Of a stretch of 64,000 nt of DNA, positions 1 to 10,795 are shown piece by piece. Both the position numbers and the translations under genes were made by a program. Within the stretch, counting starts at the first letter, position 1, and the number at the start of each line of letters is the position of its first letter. The notes under the pieces were generated by a model. It was not told where the DNA came from. It did no database searches and saw only the letters and a program-made list of their open reading frames with translations. This stretch comes from Rugalucina vietnamica (lineage: Eukaryota; Mollusca; Bivalvia; Lucinida; Lucinidae). Location: contig OZ024871.1 in NCBI GenBank assembly GCA_964017185.1, positions 59,013,226 through 59,077,225 on the forward strand, written 5' to 3'.

Positions 1-126
1 TTCGAAGCATTGGACGAATCATTCCATATGCCTTCCAACAGCCATCTGTGTTCTGACTGCAGGAAAACATTCAAGTCCAAATCCTCATATGCTATGGGTT
101 ACATCGGTACTGATATTCTGACTTGA
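1..126 (+). other. Open frame fragment running in from the left edge, weakly zinc-finger-like
   Basis: Frame 1 is open from the first base to a TGA at 124-126, giving 41 residues. The segment HLCSDCRKTFKSKSSY has the Cys-x2-Cys-x3-Phe spacing of the first half of a C2H2 finger, but no His pair follows. It could be the end of an exon or a repeat-derived fragment. No donor or acceptor decides this. It does not resemble the V-ATPase gene, which is on the other strand. Forty-one open codons can occur by chance. Confidence 0.15.
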
Positions 127-239
127 AAATGGTTTGGACGTATTACCGTGTAAATTTTAATAGGCTTAAGTATCAAAACTAATAATTTAATAGATGATGA
201 TTAACCATCACTAGCCAAATGTAATGGGCAGTTTAAATG

Positions 240-362
240 AGTCAAACCGTGTCTACACGGTTTCCAAAATCTGTGTCTACACAGTTACAAATTTCTCAAA
301 ATCCCTCTGTGTCTACACGTTTGCTGACAAAAAACACACTGGTCTCTACACAGTTGCCCGAG
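240..362. repeat. Cluster of four GTGTCTACAC-type motifs
   Basis: GTGTCTACAC followed by GGTT, AGTT or GTTT occurs near 250, 273 and 310, with a variant GTCTCTACACAGTT near 343. Related ATCTACAC words lie near 730 and 758. The repetition makes a short open frame read VYTV again and again, which is not a gene. It looks like one end of a repeat whose partner end I could not find. Confidence 0.5.
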
Positions 363-1126
363 TGAAAATTTCAAACTCTGGTATTTTCTTCCACGACAGT
401 TTCTGTGGGCTATCAGGGCTAGGGATGGTGTTTCTGAGACTGGGCTAATAGTATTTTGAAGAGAATGGTCGATATTTGCTAATCTTAAGACAAAAACCTT
501 GAAAACCTTGACGATCTCCGCTTTGATTACAAAATCGGCAATTCACCCACGCATCTAGGCCAAATACTTGCTAAAGTGATCAGACTGCATAAAGGCAATA
601 ACAAAATCGTAAAATCTAATTTATTCTGAGCATGGGGTTGTCTCAGACTGGTCACTGGCATGTAAAATGCCTGGTATTTTAACAAATGAAAGGCTACTTA
701 CAATCTCCCAGTTTTTCTGGCCGCCATCTTGGTATGATCTACACTAGTGCCAAAAAATCTACACGATATCACGTACATGACAGTGATGAAGGCTCCACAT
801 AGAATTTCAAATTTTGGTGCTTTTGCGGCTAGAAGCTATTACGCCAGAGAAAATTAATTGTTAGATTCTCATCCAAATTTTGAAAAGAAAAAAGGGACGG
901 GTGGGTGGATTCTATTCTTTTAATTTTGAGCGTCATATTGACTATTCATTCCTGTGGCTGCTCAATATCCATTAATATATTCCAAATTTTAAACTTTTAG
1001 CCATCTTTTAATGATGCACGGTAAGCTTTGTTTAAGACTCGAAGGTAAAACCTGAAGACAAGTTTTCTCATTATGTGACTCATAAATCCCTTGTAATATG
1101 GATCATTATCAGATTTACTCCTAACA
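363..1126. other. AT-rich intergenic or downstream-intron sequence, nothing recognised
   Basis: No exon of the neighbouring V-ATPase gene could be found on the minus strand here, and no clear inverted or tandem repeat apart from the ATCTACAC words near 730-760. Stop codons are frequent in all frames. Confidence 0.5.
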
Positions 1127-2589
1127 GCTTCACTGCTGGGAATCATGTGACCGCAAATGTATACATGCACACCAAAATGTAAACAAATTACGTCATCAGT
1201 TTTGTTTTCTTTTAAAATAACTTCTGAATGAGCATGTTGATCACAATGAAACCTAGCGCAGTCAATGCTCAATTCCATTTAGAAGATATTTGTCCATAGT
1301 TTATGCCGTTTAACAAAGCCGTTGTTTCAAACACTTCAAAACTTTACTAAAATAACAATGTTACCATGCACACTAACGCTATATTTTCTTAAATATTTCA
1401 AATATTTTATGTTAATCATGACCATGTAATTCATAACTACCTGTCGTGATTGTATAAAAATGTGCTGACATCGTTTCTGAACGGATAAAAGCAAATTCTG
1501 CGACTTGACAAGTAGATTACTAAATGGGAACCTTGCATCAAATTGATTCCTCCCGCACATACTAATCGGCATATTACTTGCTGTCAGTGTTTGCCACAGA
1601 ATACATGATACTTAGGGATATTGGGGTAAGGGAATTTGGGTAAGTGAATATCTGGGGCAAGAGGTCACATTTACGCGGATACGTAGAAGATAAAAGTGCA
1701 CGAGATTTCTCGGGCTTAATTTCATTAATTCGACACACTGTTCTACGTTTTTGATTCACGACATATACGGGGAAGGATTCCGGACTAATACACGATTTCC
1801 GGGCTTGGTTATAAGGTTTGACCGGAAAATGTTTTTAGACTACCTTAGGCTATAATTATGAGCGAACCATGCCTCAGAAAATGCTGGGACATACCTTCGT
1901 ATGGGTAGTTTGACTTAGCGTGAGCAGCCTCACCATTTCATATCGTAGACACGATTGCCCAGATGATTGTTCGGTGTCACGGTGCGTGTGGCATCATGCA
2001 GTTTAAGACTGTGTATCCATTGCTCACAATCCCGATACGCAGGTTTCTAGTTTAAATTAATCTCAAGAATACAAAGGGCATGGATTTTCGCCTTTTCACA
2101 CCAGGCTATGGTTAATTTGAAGCACATTTTTGTCTTTTTATCATGTAGAAGCTTTCACAAAGAAATTTATTGAGTATTAAGCAATAACAAATATTCATTG
2201 TTTCTAAAGAATGAAAATACTTCACCAGACCAGTTTCGTGGAAAAATTGTAAGGAGCTGCATCCCGTATCAAGAGCATGTCTCCAAAAGCACCGTCCCGT
2301 GTTGTAAGACGAAGAGGCGTTTGGTGGAGCGAATCACAGTTTTCCAGAGCGCCATGGGATCTAAATCATGGCGTCGTCATTGCGACCTAAAGACCAGACA
2401 CCCCCTACCCAACTGTGCCACTAGCAGGGGGTGGGTGACCGTCTAGATTTTCCGGTTTCCTATTTGCATTTTACCTCAAGGTGGAATTTTCTCTCTAGAC
2501 TGGTCTGGACTTCAGCAGGAAGTGGTTTACATATAGAAGACTCCGGTGAGATAAGTCCGTTTTAAAATTGATTCAATGATGATTTGAGC

Positions 2590-4082
2590 GCAGTCAAGTT
2601 AGAAGAAAATTTGTTGCATAAAAAACATTCAAGTTAGCAGCAAACTTGCTGCAGCGAAAACGGCAAAGCTAGATGAAATTTTGCTGCCGATCATTTCCGC
2701 TTTAGTCTGGTTGTGAGGGTTATAAACAACAATAATGAATGTCGAAAACAGAACTTTTCTATCCCACCTATGACAATTTTATCACTTTTGCCGCTGGTAA
2801 AAAAATCTTCTATACTTTTTTTTTTCACTTTTTCTGCTGGCAGGGAATTTGGGTCCATAACTCGGGTCATAGGTGGGATAGTCTTGAAAAGTTTGATATT
2901 CGTCATCGTTTTCTAAAGCGCTTAGAGCCAGACTAAAACGAAACAATTCATCAATAATAAATTTTTCGTATAACTAAAAAGGTATAATACAGTTACGTGC
3001 CAAATTAATGTCCACAACATCAGAATCTCCATAGACTTCAATGTATCTTCATGTTTACAAGAAAAATTATCCTGCCTCTCCTGATCAATCGATTTTCACG
3101 ATTTTGATGTCGTTTGAAAGGTAAATGAATAAAGCAATAAACAAGTTTTTTTTTCATTCAATTCTATACTCGCGTTTCAAGGCTGTTATAATGTAAAGAA
3201 AATGTTAGATTACAGTTTTTGAGCAACGTCACCAATGACGTCTATGGGAAAATGGATTTTTCAAAATTTCGTACAGTTTTAAATTGTTGTATATGAAAAA
3301 TACAAAGTCGGAAAATTTCATGAAAAATCTTGTTTATTGCTTAATTCATTTACCTTTCAAATGACACCAAAATTATGAAAATATGTTGACCAGGAGAGAC
3401 AGGATAATATTTATTGTAAACGTGAAAATACATTGAAGTCTATGGAATTTGCGACGTTGTGGACATTAATTTGGCACGTAACTGTAGAAAAGCTATGTTT
3501 TCGTCATTCATCATTGTTTTTATATAGCGTCCACAGCCAAACTAAACGAAAAAAATCATCGACACAAATTTTTCACTTTTGCTGCTGTCAGGGACTTTGG
3601 GCAAATAAATCGGATCGCAGTTGGAATAGAAATGTTCTGTTTTCGGTATTCGTCATTGATTTATATAGCGCTGACAGCCAGACTCAAACGATAGATGCAT
3701 TTTTCAACTTTACTGCTGACGGGGACTTTGGGTCCATAACTCGAGTCAGAGGTGGGATTGAATATTTCTGTTTTCAGCGTTCGTTATCGTTTTCAATATC
3801 GCTTTCAGCAAGGCTTAAACGAATAAAAAATCGCCGACACTTTTTTTTTCTCATTTGCTGCTGGCAGGGACTTTGCCATGGGTCCATAACTCGGATCTAG
3901 GTGGGATAGAAAAAAATCCGTTTTCGGCATTCAATATTGTTTTTATAGCCCTAACATCCAGATTAAAGCAAAAACAATCGGCGACAAAAATTGCTAACTT
4001 GGCCGATTTTTGCAGCAGAAAAATTTCTGCTAACATGACAGTTTTTGGTTGCAGCAAAATTAGTTTGCTGGAAACTTGACCT
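2590..4082. mobile_element. Inverted-repeat element with motif-triplicated ends and an internal tandem array
   Basis: The left end (about 2593-2700) holds three copies of a roughly 36-bp unit: CAAGTTAGAAG..TTGTTGCA, CAAGTTAGCAG..CTTGCTGCA and AAAGCTAGATG..TTTTGCTGC. The right end (about 3985-4082), in reverse complement, again holds about three: GTCAAGTTTCCAGCAAAC.., ATGTTAGCAGAAA.. and CAAGTTAGCAATTT... Between them is a tandem array with a period of about 135-145 bp (about 2700-2975 and 3485-3990), whose shared words include GGCAGGGACTTTGGGTCC, AACTCG and AGGTGGGATAG. A 495-bp MITE interrupts the array. There is no coding capacity. A 155-codon frame at 3433-3900 only reads through repeat units. 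Confidence 0.6.
2990..3484. mobile_element. 495-bp MITE with long terminal inverted repeats and TA target duplication
   Basis: The element begins CAGTTACGTGCCAAATTAAT and ends with its reverse complement ATTAATTTGGCACGTAACTG. The arms continue inward for about 170 bp each (left to about 3160, right from about 3312). TA flanks it on both sides (2988-2989 and 3485-3486). Joining the flanks restores GGTATAGAAAAGC, close to the GGTGGGATAGAAAA of the surrounding tandem repeat, so the insertion is clean. The TA target and CAGT start fit the Tc1/mariner group in general, but no family is assigned. Confidence 0.75.
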
Positions 4083-4094
4083 TTTTGGAAGGGT

Positions 4095-4113
4095 GGGGGG
4101 GGGGGGGGGGGGG
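4095..4113 (+). repeat. 19-base poly-G run
   Basis: Nineteen consecutive G residues follow GGGT, immediately outside the right end of the 2590-4082 element. It could form G-quadruplex structures, and its assembled length may be unreliable. Confidence 0.9.
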
Positions 4114-4391
4114 TGCAGCAAATTTTCTTGTGATTTGCGCACTTACATGTCGTATTCAGGTGATACTTTGTAGTAAATGCGAGAGTCTACACAGAATGCA
4201 GAGTGCTCACAATACATCATTTTCAAATCCGCTACATGTATTTTCATTGGGTGAGGCGGAGTGAAATTTTACCGGTGTCACAAGACTTCATTGCTATCGA
4301 CATCCGCTTGCTCGTCATTTGACTGGTTCACGGTCCCTATACGGTCTCGTATAAAGGTCATTTTGGGTGATAACGAGTTACGATTCCGTAG

Positions 4392-4418
4392 TGGTCTATA
4401 TAATACATATATAGACCA
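4392..4418. repeat. Short near-perfect palindrome
   Basis: TGGTCTATAT and ATATAGACCA face each other across a short AT-rich centre. The palindrome is about 27 bp. No associated gene was seen. Confidence 0.5.
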
Positions 4419-5194
4419 AGCAAGTCAGTATAAAGAAAAGGAAATGACGACGGTCATTTTTAGTGTGGAAGGTATCAATCCACATTGCATGTGTACAGGG
4501 ATGCCATGCCAACTATGTTGATTATCTTTCTCCATATAGCCGTTAGCACATTTCTTTGAAATGGAGGTCATTGCCATTTTGAAAAATGATATGTTAGATC
4601 TAAGAAAAGAGCGCATTGTTGCAGGAAGCATGCATTAGGCCCAAAACAAATATTTGGTATACATGGCAACAGTCATATTTTGATACTGGGAATGAAGTGT
4701 TTACAAAAACAAAATATTTTACAAGATCAGCCTGTACATGGTTCACTAAATATGATATTGCTGCAGTGCCTGAGCATATTCATTTATCAATACACCTCCC
4801 CATTTGAAAGAAAACTCGGTAGACTTACCTTCAACTCGAAGAAAATGGCGGATATTTGTTTACGATTTACACATTTTATAAATATTGCGTATCACGTGAT
4901 TCCCAGCAGTGAGCTTACACTATGAATTTATAACTTTACAATTCAATTGGGTAAGAATTTGACAATATGATTATCAATTTTTGGACCAAGTTCACGTGAT
5001 AGCAATCAATTGAACTGTCTATCACTAAAGTAAAATAGCAATAAAACTTCTTTTTTTCATACCATGATATTTCATCAGTCCAAAAATGTTTGAATTAAGG
5101 CTTTACAATTTTTCAATAATTTTTCAGTCATTTGTGTTCTGAGCTAAGTCAGCTGATACTTCTTGGATACCTAATGGGTACTACAGGGGAAAGA

Positions 5195-5285
5195 GACTTG
5201 ATCAACAACACCAAATAGCAGTGATAGGTATTGCTCCAGAGTCCTATACTCTACCACTAAGCCATCACTTTCCCAAACTATCAGC
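5195..5285 (-). repeat. tRNA-derived SINE head (decayed)
   Basis: Read on the minus strand, TGGCTTAGTGGTAGAGTAT is a good pol III A-box with tRNA D-arm character, followed by GACTCTGGAGC where an anticodon arm would lie. The B-box region (GTTGATCAAGTC) is degenerate, so this is not a functional tRNA gene. It lies just downstream of the visible V-ATPase exon at 5296-5414, in the same orientation. A second decayed head of the same kind is at about 61685-61765. Confidence 0.5.
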
Positions 5286-5295
5286 AATGACTTAC

Positions 5296-5414
5296 ATGTG
5301 ATTGATGACACTGAGCAGTACACCCAACAACATCTGACTGATACCAAATATCACAGACAGCTTCATCTTGAACGAGTTAGTAAATGTGATCTTGTTGGTA
5401 CTAGCCTGCCAAAT
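5296..5414 (-). CDS. ATP6V0A: V-ATPase V0 subunit a, internal exon (fifth visible)
   Basis: This exon encodes part of the membrane domain of the 116-kDa a subunit, the stator that forms the proton half-channels of the V-ATPase in acidic organelles or plasma membrane. The minus-strand translation reads [20 protein letters not shown] and continues [19 protein letters not shown]. In the family this corresponds to DPIWxxAxNKLxFxNSFKMKMS followed by a transmembrane helix. The acceptor is TATTCTCTCAG at 5415 and above. The donor is GTAAGT just below 5296. The 119-bp exon starts in phase 0, matching the codon end of the exon at 12407-12503, and stops after two bases of a codon. The following exon (family YF-KKPLN region) was not found in 1-5295 and must lie further left. 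Confidence 0.93.
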
Positions 5415-5518
5415 CTGAGAGAATACAGAAAAGTAGGTTAAAACCTATGAAACATTGCTGATATTGTATGAAGTTGAAGATTTTGCCTATGGGTCAACTG
5501 AGTGATGCTACACTGTGA

Positions 5519-5640
5519 CTGTGATTGAAATTCAGATTTTTAGCTTTCACTGGATGATGAAAAGCAATTTTGGTAACATTAAAACTGCTCAAGTTTTTCA
5601 TCACCCGATGAAAGCTAAAAATCTGAATTTCAATTTCATA
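5519..5640. repeat. Hairpin-forming inverted repeat
   Basis: GAAATTCAGATTTTTAGCTT at about 5526 is matched in reverse complement by AAGCTAAAAATCTGAATTTC at about 5612, with further pairing of the inner ATGATGAAAA/TTTTTCATCA. The loop is about 35 bases. Probably a small palindromic element in the intron. Confidence 0.75.
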
Positions 5641-5903
5641 CACTCAAAGGGTAATTTTTTTACTTTCAAATTTTCGGCACTAGGCCTTAATCAGGAAAGT
5701 AACTTTAAATTTCTGCAACTAGGTGGCATAGTTATATTATCAATAAATTCATAATTTATATTATCAATAAATTCAGTCCTTTATCTCCCAATAGTTTTGC
5801 TAATTTTCAAGTTATTTGACCTTAAAACTGACTTAACAGTGTGTCAGAATAGCCAAAACACCATGATTTCGCCCTTAAAGTCATGGCGATGACATCAAGC
5901 TAA

Positions 5904-7404
5904 ACCAGAGGACCAATGGTCCTGTAAACGCTCAGCTGAGATCTGCTGCATATACCAATAAACATGTTTGAATATTATGGTTTTTAACTCCAGTGCAGGG
6001 GCAGATGAAGCCCTTGGGCCATTTTCTTTTTTCAGAATCTTCAATATTCTGTTCATTTGCCAATTTCCTGCTGGCTTTTCCCTTCAAATGACATTCTAAC
6101 AGTTTTCCCAATTCAAATGCATAGGCAACCCATGTTGACCTTGCCATAAACTTGGTCAAGGTCATCACAGGGTCATGATTTATATATACATTGGAGTACT
6201 TTAGCCATCGATGCTTCACGCCAAGTTTCCTTGAAATCAGTCTATTGGTTTCAGAGAAGAAGATTTATGATGGGTTTTTACCATATATGGGCATGGCAGC
6301 CATCTTTGTCATGTGACCTAGATTATTTATATACACAATGATTCCGCCATTCTATAGATGCTTCACATAAAATTTGGTTTTGATTGGCCAAGTGGTTTCA
6401 GAGGAGAAGACATTTGAATATTATGGGTGGGGGCACATGAGCCCCTGGGGTCCAATTTTTTTCATAATCATTAATATTCAGTCCTACTTCCCATTTACTG
6501 CAAGACTTTCACTTTAAATTACATTTTAAAAGTTTTCCCCATTCAAATGCATTGGCGACCTATGTTGACCTTGCCGTAAAATAGGTCAAGGTCATCACAG
6601 GGTCATGATTTATATATACATTGTAGTGCTTGAGCCATCGATGCTTCATGCCAAGTTTTGTTGAAATCGGTCTACCGGTTCTGGAGAAGAAGATTTTTGA
6701 AGGGTTTTTACCATATATGGGCATGGCGGCCATCTTGGTCATGTGACCTGGATTTTATATATACATATTTGTTACCCCTTCCTAATGATGCTTCACATAA
6801 AATTTGGCTTTGATTGGCCGAGTGGTTTCAGATGAGAAGACGTTTGAATATTATGGAGATATACATGTATATTACCCCAGGGAGGGGGCACATGAGCCCC
6901 TGGGGTCCATTTTTTTCAGAATCATTAATATTCAGTCCTACTGCCCATTTCCTGCAAGACTTTCAATTCAAATGACATTTTAAAAGTTTTCCCCATTCAA
7001 ATGCATTGGCGACCTAAGTTGACCTTGCCGTAAAATAGGTCAAGGTCATCACAGGGTCATGATTTATATACACATTGTAGTGCTTGAGCCATTAATGCTT
7101 CATGCCAAGTTTCGATGAAATCGGTCCACCGGTTCTGGAGAAGAATATTTTTGAAGGGTTTTTACCATATATGGACAAGGCGGCCATCTTGGTCATGTGA
7201 CCTGGATTTCTTATATACACATTGGTTCCCCCTTCCTATTGGTGCTTCATATAAAATTTGGCTTTGATTGGCCAAGCGGTTTCAGAGGAGAAGATCTTTG
7301 AAATTGTGGAAGGACGGAAGACGGACGGATGACGGACGGACGGACGCCGGATCATGGCCATCCTATAAGCTCACCTTGTGAGCCTAACGGCTCAGGTGAG
7401 CTAA
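5904..7404 (+). mobile_element. HX-A element, copy 1 (three internal modules)
   Basis: It starts CCAGAGGACCAATGGTCCTG (a GGACC-AAT-GGTCC hairpin) followed by CGCTCAGCTGAG, and ends GGCTCAGGTGAGCTAA. The interior has three direct modules of about 420-460 bp, each carrying in order TTGACCTTGCC, AGGTCAAGGTCATC, GGGTCATGATTTATATA, ATGCTTCATGCCAAG, TTTTTACCATATATGG, GCCATCTTGGTCATGTGACC and TTTGATTGGCC. A GACGGACG-type simple repeat precedes the 3' hairpin. Non-coding. The plan fits a non-autonomous rolling-circle (Helentron-like) element, which is inference. Confidence 0.8.
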
Positions 7405-7690
7405 CAATGTCACTGGCTGACATTGACGTTGCTCCGCCCATAGGCGTGGCTTATGGTCACATGACTTCTCAATGAAGAGAAATGAAATTTCATCAGGAAA
7501 TGAAGAACAACAAGAATGACACTTTCATCTAAGGCGATTTCCCCCACCCACTTTTTTCATATAGTGATTGATGTTTGTTCGTTTGTTTGTTGTTTAACGA
7601 CGCATCAACCCTGATGGGTCATTAGCGTCTAACAAGGTAAAACGATAAAATATATTGAAATCGTATAAAAATATAACACTTATATAGTGA
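7405..7690. other. Spacer between HX-A copy 1 and the LINE; possible SINE-like piece
   Basis: No gene was found. A TTTGTTCGTTTGTTTGTTG run followed by TTTAACGACGCATC and GGGTCATTAGCGTCTAAC (about 7573-7640) resembles the conserved tail words of molluscan SINEs, but the piece is short and no head was identified. Confidence 0.3.
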
Positions 7691-7909
7691 TTGAAGGTTT
7701 TTTTGTCATTTGAATTGGAACTCATGGCTTCAGGTTTTGTCTGTCCAACTGTGGGGTGGTTGACTTGTCGGGGTGGAAAAAATCCTGTGCATAGTTTCCA
7801 TACACCGAAGTCTTGTCCGCTGCTCCTCAGGTTGGCTTTGTTGTTGGTGTTTGGTAGTGGGCAACATCAGGAGATATTTTAGATACAAACCAGGACTGTT
7901 GTATAGGAT

Positions 7910-9484
7910 TTGGAAAATCAGTTGGTGGAATTGCTCAGAGCTTGGCTTTCACAAGGAAAATTGGTAACCGAAGGCTCCGAAGGATTATGCAGTTTCAATC
8001 CTTCAAAGGGAACAAACTTGTTGATTCTTATTATTTTGGCTGGAGATATCGAAATGAACCCAGGCCCCAGGTTCCAGTGCCGCACGTGCAAGAAGTATTG
8101 CAAGGCCGCCGAGAAAGCAGTTAAATGTGAAGATTGCGAGAAACGCTTCCATGCGTCTAGCGTAAATCTTGGTCCCGTTGAGTTACAAAAGATTGAGTTG
8201 GGTAATGATTCTTGGTATTGTTCAAACTGCAAAGCTGAGTGCAGCCTATGCAGTGGTGCTGTTTTGAATTCCCATAAGGCTGTCCAGTGTGACAAATGTG
8301 AAATGTGGGTGCACAATAACTGTTCTTTTATGTCAGACTCAGAGTATGAAACAATGCAAAACTCAAACTGTACATGGATTTGCCCAAAATGTAATTTTTT
8401 AAATTTCTCAGACTCTTTTTTCAATGAACAGTTTAACTTGGAAAGTGAAAATCGGTTTGACCTTCTTGCAAAAGGTCATGAAACCAAGTCCACTGAAACC
8501 TTGACTAGCAAAAACAGTTTTATTAGTGGTCTGAAATTTTCCAGTATCATCATAAACAGTATAAGAGGCAAAAAACTTGAGTTGTTGGCCTTCATTGATT
8601 TTCATCAATCTCAGATTTTGGCGATTCAGGAGACAAAAATTGACAATTCCATATTAACGTCTGAATTATTTCCGGATTCTTTTCCATACAGCGTGTACAG
8701 AAAGGATAGAACCTTAAATGGTGGTAGTGTTATGCTTCTTGTGCACAAGGACATCCCACACATGCCCCTCACAGAATTGGACAATGACTCAGAGTCAGTT
8801 TGGGTCAAACTTTTTGTAAATAAGAAAACTCACTTTGTGGCTAGCTGGTATCGACCACCTGTCGATGGTCATTTACCAGTATCGGACAATGGAAAGGACT
8901 TATTAAATTCCCTGGAAAAGTTTGACAATTTATTTAGAGAACAGCTTGACAAAATCAAAAATATTAATAAAGGCAACAAACCCCGCTTAATTCACGTTTT
9001 AGGTGACTTTAATTTTAGAGATATTGTATGGCCGGACAGACTCAGCAAATCTGGGTCATCATTGAGTCAGACGGAGGGTCAGATTATGATAGATATCATG
9101 AATGACCATGGTTTGGAACAATTAGTCAATTTCCCCACCAGAGAAAGAAATACTTTGGACTTAATTTTGACCTCTCTTCCTGGTCAGTTTGTAGACATTC
9201 ATTCCCCGGATAAGCTCAGTGATCATGATATTGTTTCTGGCACATTGAAAATTGCTGTCCCCCCTATAAAGAAACCTAGGAGAAAAGTGTATCGCTATCA
9301 GAAAGGTGATTATGAATCTATGAGAGCAGAAACACTTAAATTTGCAAAGGAAAGATACTTCAACGGTTACTCAGATACTCAGTCGGTCCAGGAAAATTTC
9401 AATCTCATTACATCGTTTATTCAGGAATCGGCAGATAAACATATCCCCTCAAAAACTAGTCGCTCAGTTTCCTCCGTCCCTTGA
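7910..9484 (+). CDS. LINE ORF, N-terminal part: 2A-like motif, zinc fingers, endonuclease (ends at premature TGA)
   Basis: 524 codons from ATG 7910. A hydrophobic stretch leads into GDIEMNPGP (residues 45-53), the 2A-like DxExNPGP signature that causes ribosome skipping between G52 and P53. Residues 57-107 and about 111-163 form two PHD-like Cys/His zinc-binding units. The endonuclease follows from about residue 205 to 440: AIQETKI with the catalytic Glu near 241, GDFNFRD near 365 and SDHDIV near 436. The frame stops at TGA 9482-9484, where the sequence would otherwise read on into [16 protein letters not shown] to TGA change is the simplest explanation. The start is uncertain, since an upstream Met could have been lost. 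Confidence 0.85.
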   Translation: MENQLVELLRAWLSQGKLVTEGSEGLCSFNPSKGTNLLILIILAGDIEMNPGPRFQCRTCKKYCKAAEKAVKCEDCEKRFHASSVNLGPVELQKIELGNDSWYCSNCKAECSLCSGAVLNSHKAVQCDKCEMWVHNNCSFMSDSEYETMQNSNCTWICPKCNFLNFSDSFFNEQFNLESENRFDLLAKGHETKSTETLTSKNSFISGLKFSSIIINSIRGKKLELLAFIDFHQSQILAIQETKIDNSILTSELFPDSFPYSVYRKDRTLNGGSVMLLVHKDIPHMPLTELDNDSESVWVKLFVNKKTHFVASWYRPPVDGHLPVSDNGKDLLNSLEKFDNLFREQLDKIKNINKGNKPRLIHVLGDFNFRDIVWPDRLSKSGSSLSQTEGQIMIDIMNDHGLEQLVNFPTRERNTLDLILTSLPGQFVDIHSPDKLSDHDIVSGTLKIAVPPIKKPRRKVYRYQKGDYESMRAETLKFAKERYFNGYSDTQSVQENFNLITSFIQESADKHIPSKTSRSVSSVP

Positions 9485-10525
9485 ATAACACCTGAAAAAA
9501 GAAGGAAGATTCGCAGAAAAAATGCAACTCATGCAAAAGCTAAAAAGACTGGTAGTGCAAAATTTAGATATAAATTTGAATCTATCAAAGCTGATATCAG
9601 GAAGCAGCATGATCTTTACGTGAACAACTTGGTAGGAGATGTTAAGGCCAATCCTAGAGATTTTTACAGGTACATAAACAGTCAGAAAAAAGATACCCAA
9701 GGTATTCCCCCGTTGAAAAAGAGAAATGGAAGTGGAAGTGCACAATCCGAATTTGAGAAGGCAGAAGAATTTAATGGTCAGTTCTCGGACGTTTTCACTA
9801 AAAGTGAATACAACCAGGTCCCTCTTATGGATAGATCTGCCCCATTCATGCATGAAATTGTGGTCACAAAGGAAGGGGTGACCAAACTTCTCAAAGGTCT
9901 AAACCCGTCTAAAGCCTTAGGGCCTGATGAGCTTCATCCCAGAGTCCTAAAGGAACTGGCTATGGAATTAGGTCCGGTATTCGCCCATCTCTTCCAGCAG
10001 TCAATTGATACAGGTGAAATTCCTAAAGAATGGTCTCTTGCTAATATTTGCCCCCTGTTTAAGAAGGGCGACAGGTCACTTGCCCGCAATTACCGCCCTG
10101 TTTCTTTGACATGCATTCCTTGTAAGCTTCTTGAACATATTGTATGCTCAAATATTATGGCCCATCTTGATGAACATGAACTCTTGTCGGACAGGCAACA
10201 CGCATTTAGGAAATGGCATAGCTGTGAAACTCAGTTGACTACAGTGATAAATGACTGGGCAAAAATCTTAGACAAAAAAGGCCAGGTCGACACTTTTATA
10301 CTCGATTTTGAAAAGGCTTTCGATACTCCTCCCCATGAACTCCTTAAAAGCAAATTGTTTAGCTATGGAATAGGTGGAACAACACTGAATTGGATAAATG
10401 CTTTCCTTTGTTTCAGACAACAAAGGGTAGTGGTTAATGGTATCAAATCGGACTGGGCTCCAGTTGTGTCGGGTGTCCCTCAGGGCACCGTTCTCGGCCC
10501 CTTGCTGTTTTCCTTGTATATATAA
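9485..10525 (+). pseudogene. LINE ORF, reverse-transcriptase part (in frame with the upstream ORF, then frameshifted)
   Basis: This continues the same frame after the TGA. Recognisable RT blocks are [58 protein letters not shown] (motif A with catalytic Asp) and [15 protein letters not shown]. The frame ends at TAA where TATATATAAAT carries two extra bases (a TA slip). The expected INDI sequence continues in another frame. The FDTPPHELL segment has a P where V is usual. There is no independent start codon, so it was presumably translated as part of one long protein. Confidence 0.85.
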
Positions 10526-10795
10526 ATGACATCTCAGCAGACATTGAGTCTGAAATAAGACTCTTTGCTGATGATCGTGAAATCAAAAATGAAGAGGATA
10601 CATTGAAACTTCAGACATTGATCGTTTAGGCAGTTGGGCTAGGAAATGGGGAATGAGATTTCAACCCGTCAAATGCAACATGATGCAGCTGACAAATAAA
10701 CGGTCTAGTAAGATACAGGCTAACTACACCCTGAGGGCACTGTACTGGAAAACGTTGAAAGCATAAAATACCTGGGTGTAACTATCACAAATGAT
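10526..10795 (+). pseudogene. LINE RT motif C region, broken by frameshifts and a small deletion
   Basis: The segment contains LFADD (catalytic YxDD-type motif) at about 10561-10575. It jumps directly to REIKNEEDT, having lost the few residues normally between them. Two more frame changes follow, after LKLQ (about 10613) and after TNKRSSKIQANYTL (about 10728), before KYLGVTI resumes. With these breaks no active polymerase can be made. Confidence 0.75.

Larger units (their letters stand above)
1127..4912. repeat. Old element bounded by diverged inverted repeats
   Basis: The sequence at about 1127-1195 (TTCACTGCTGGGAATCATGTG, then later TGTAAACAAAT) is matched in reverse complement at about 4835-4912 (CACGTGATTCCCAGCAGTGAG). 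The best block is about 20 bp with one or two mismatches, and similarity continues for about 65 bp. Between the arms lies the separate inverted-repeat element at 2590-4082. This may be an old DNA transposon remnant. No transposase frame is visible. Confidence 0.4.

Noticed and set aside
224-448. 74-codon frame with repeated VYTV
   Set aside because: The protein repeat is simply the translated GTGTCTACAC motif.
3433-3900. 155-codon open frame on the plus strand
   Set aside because: It reads through the TA-MITE end and the tandem units; amino-acid repetition mirrors the DNA repeat and no domain is visible.
7918-8424. 168-codon minus-strand frame
   Set aside because: Antisense shadow of the LINE zinc-finger and endonuclease coding sequence.
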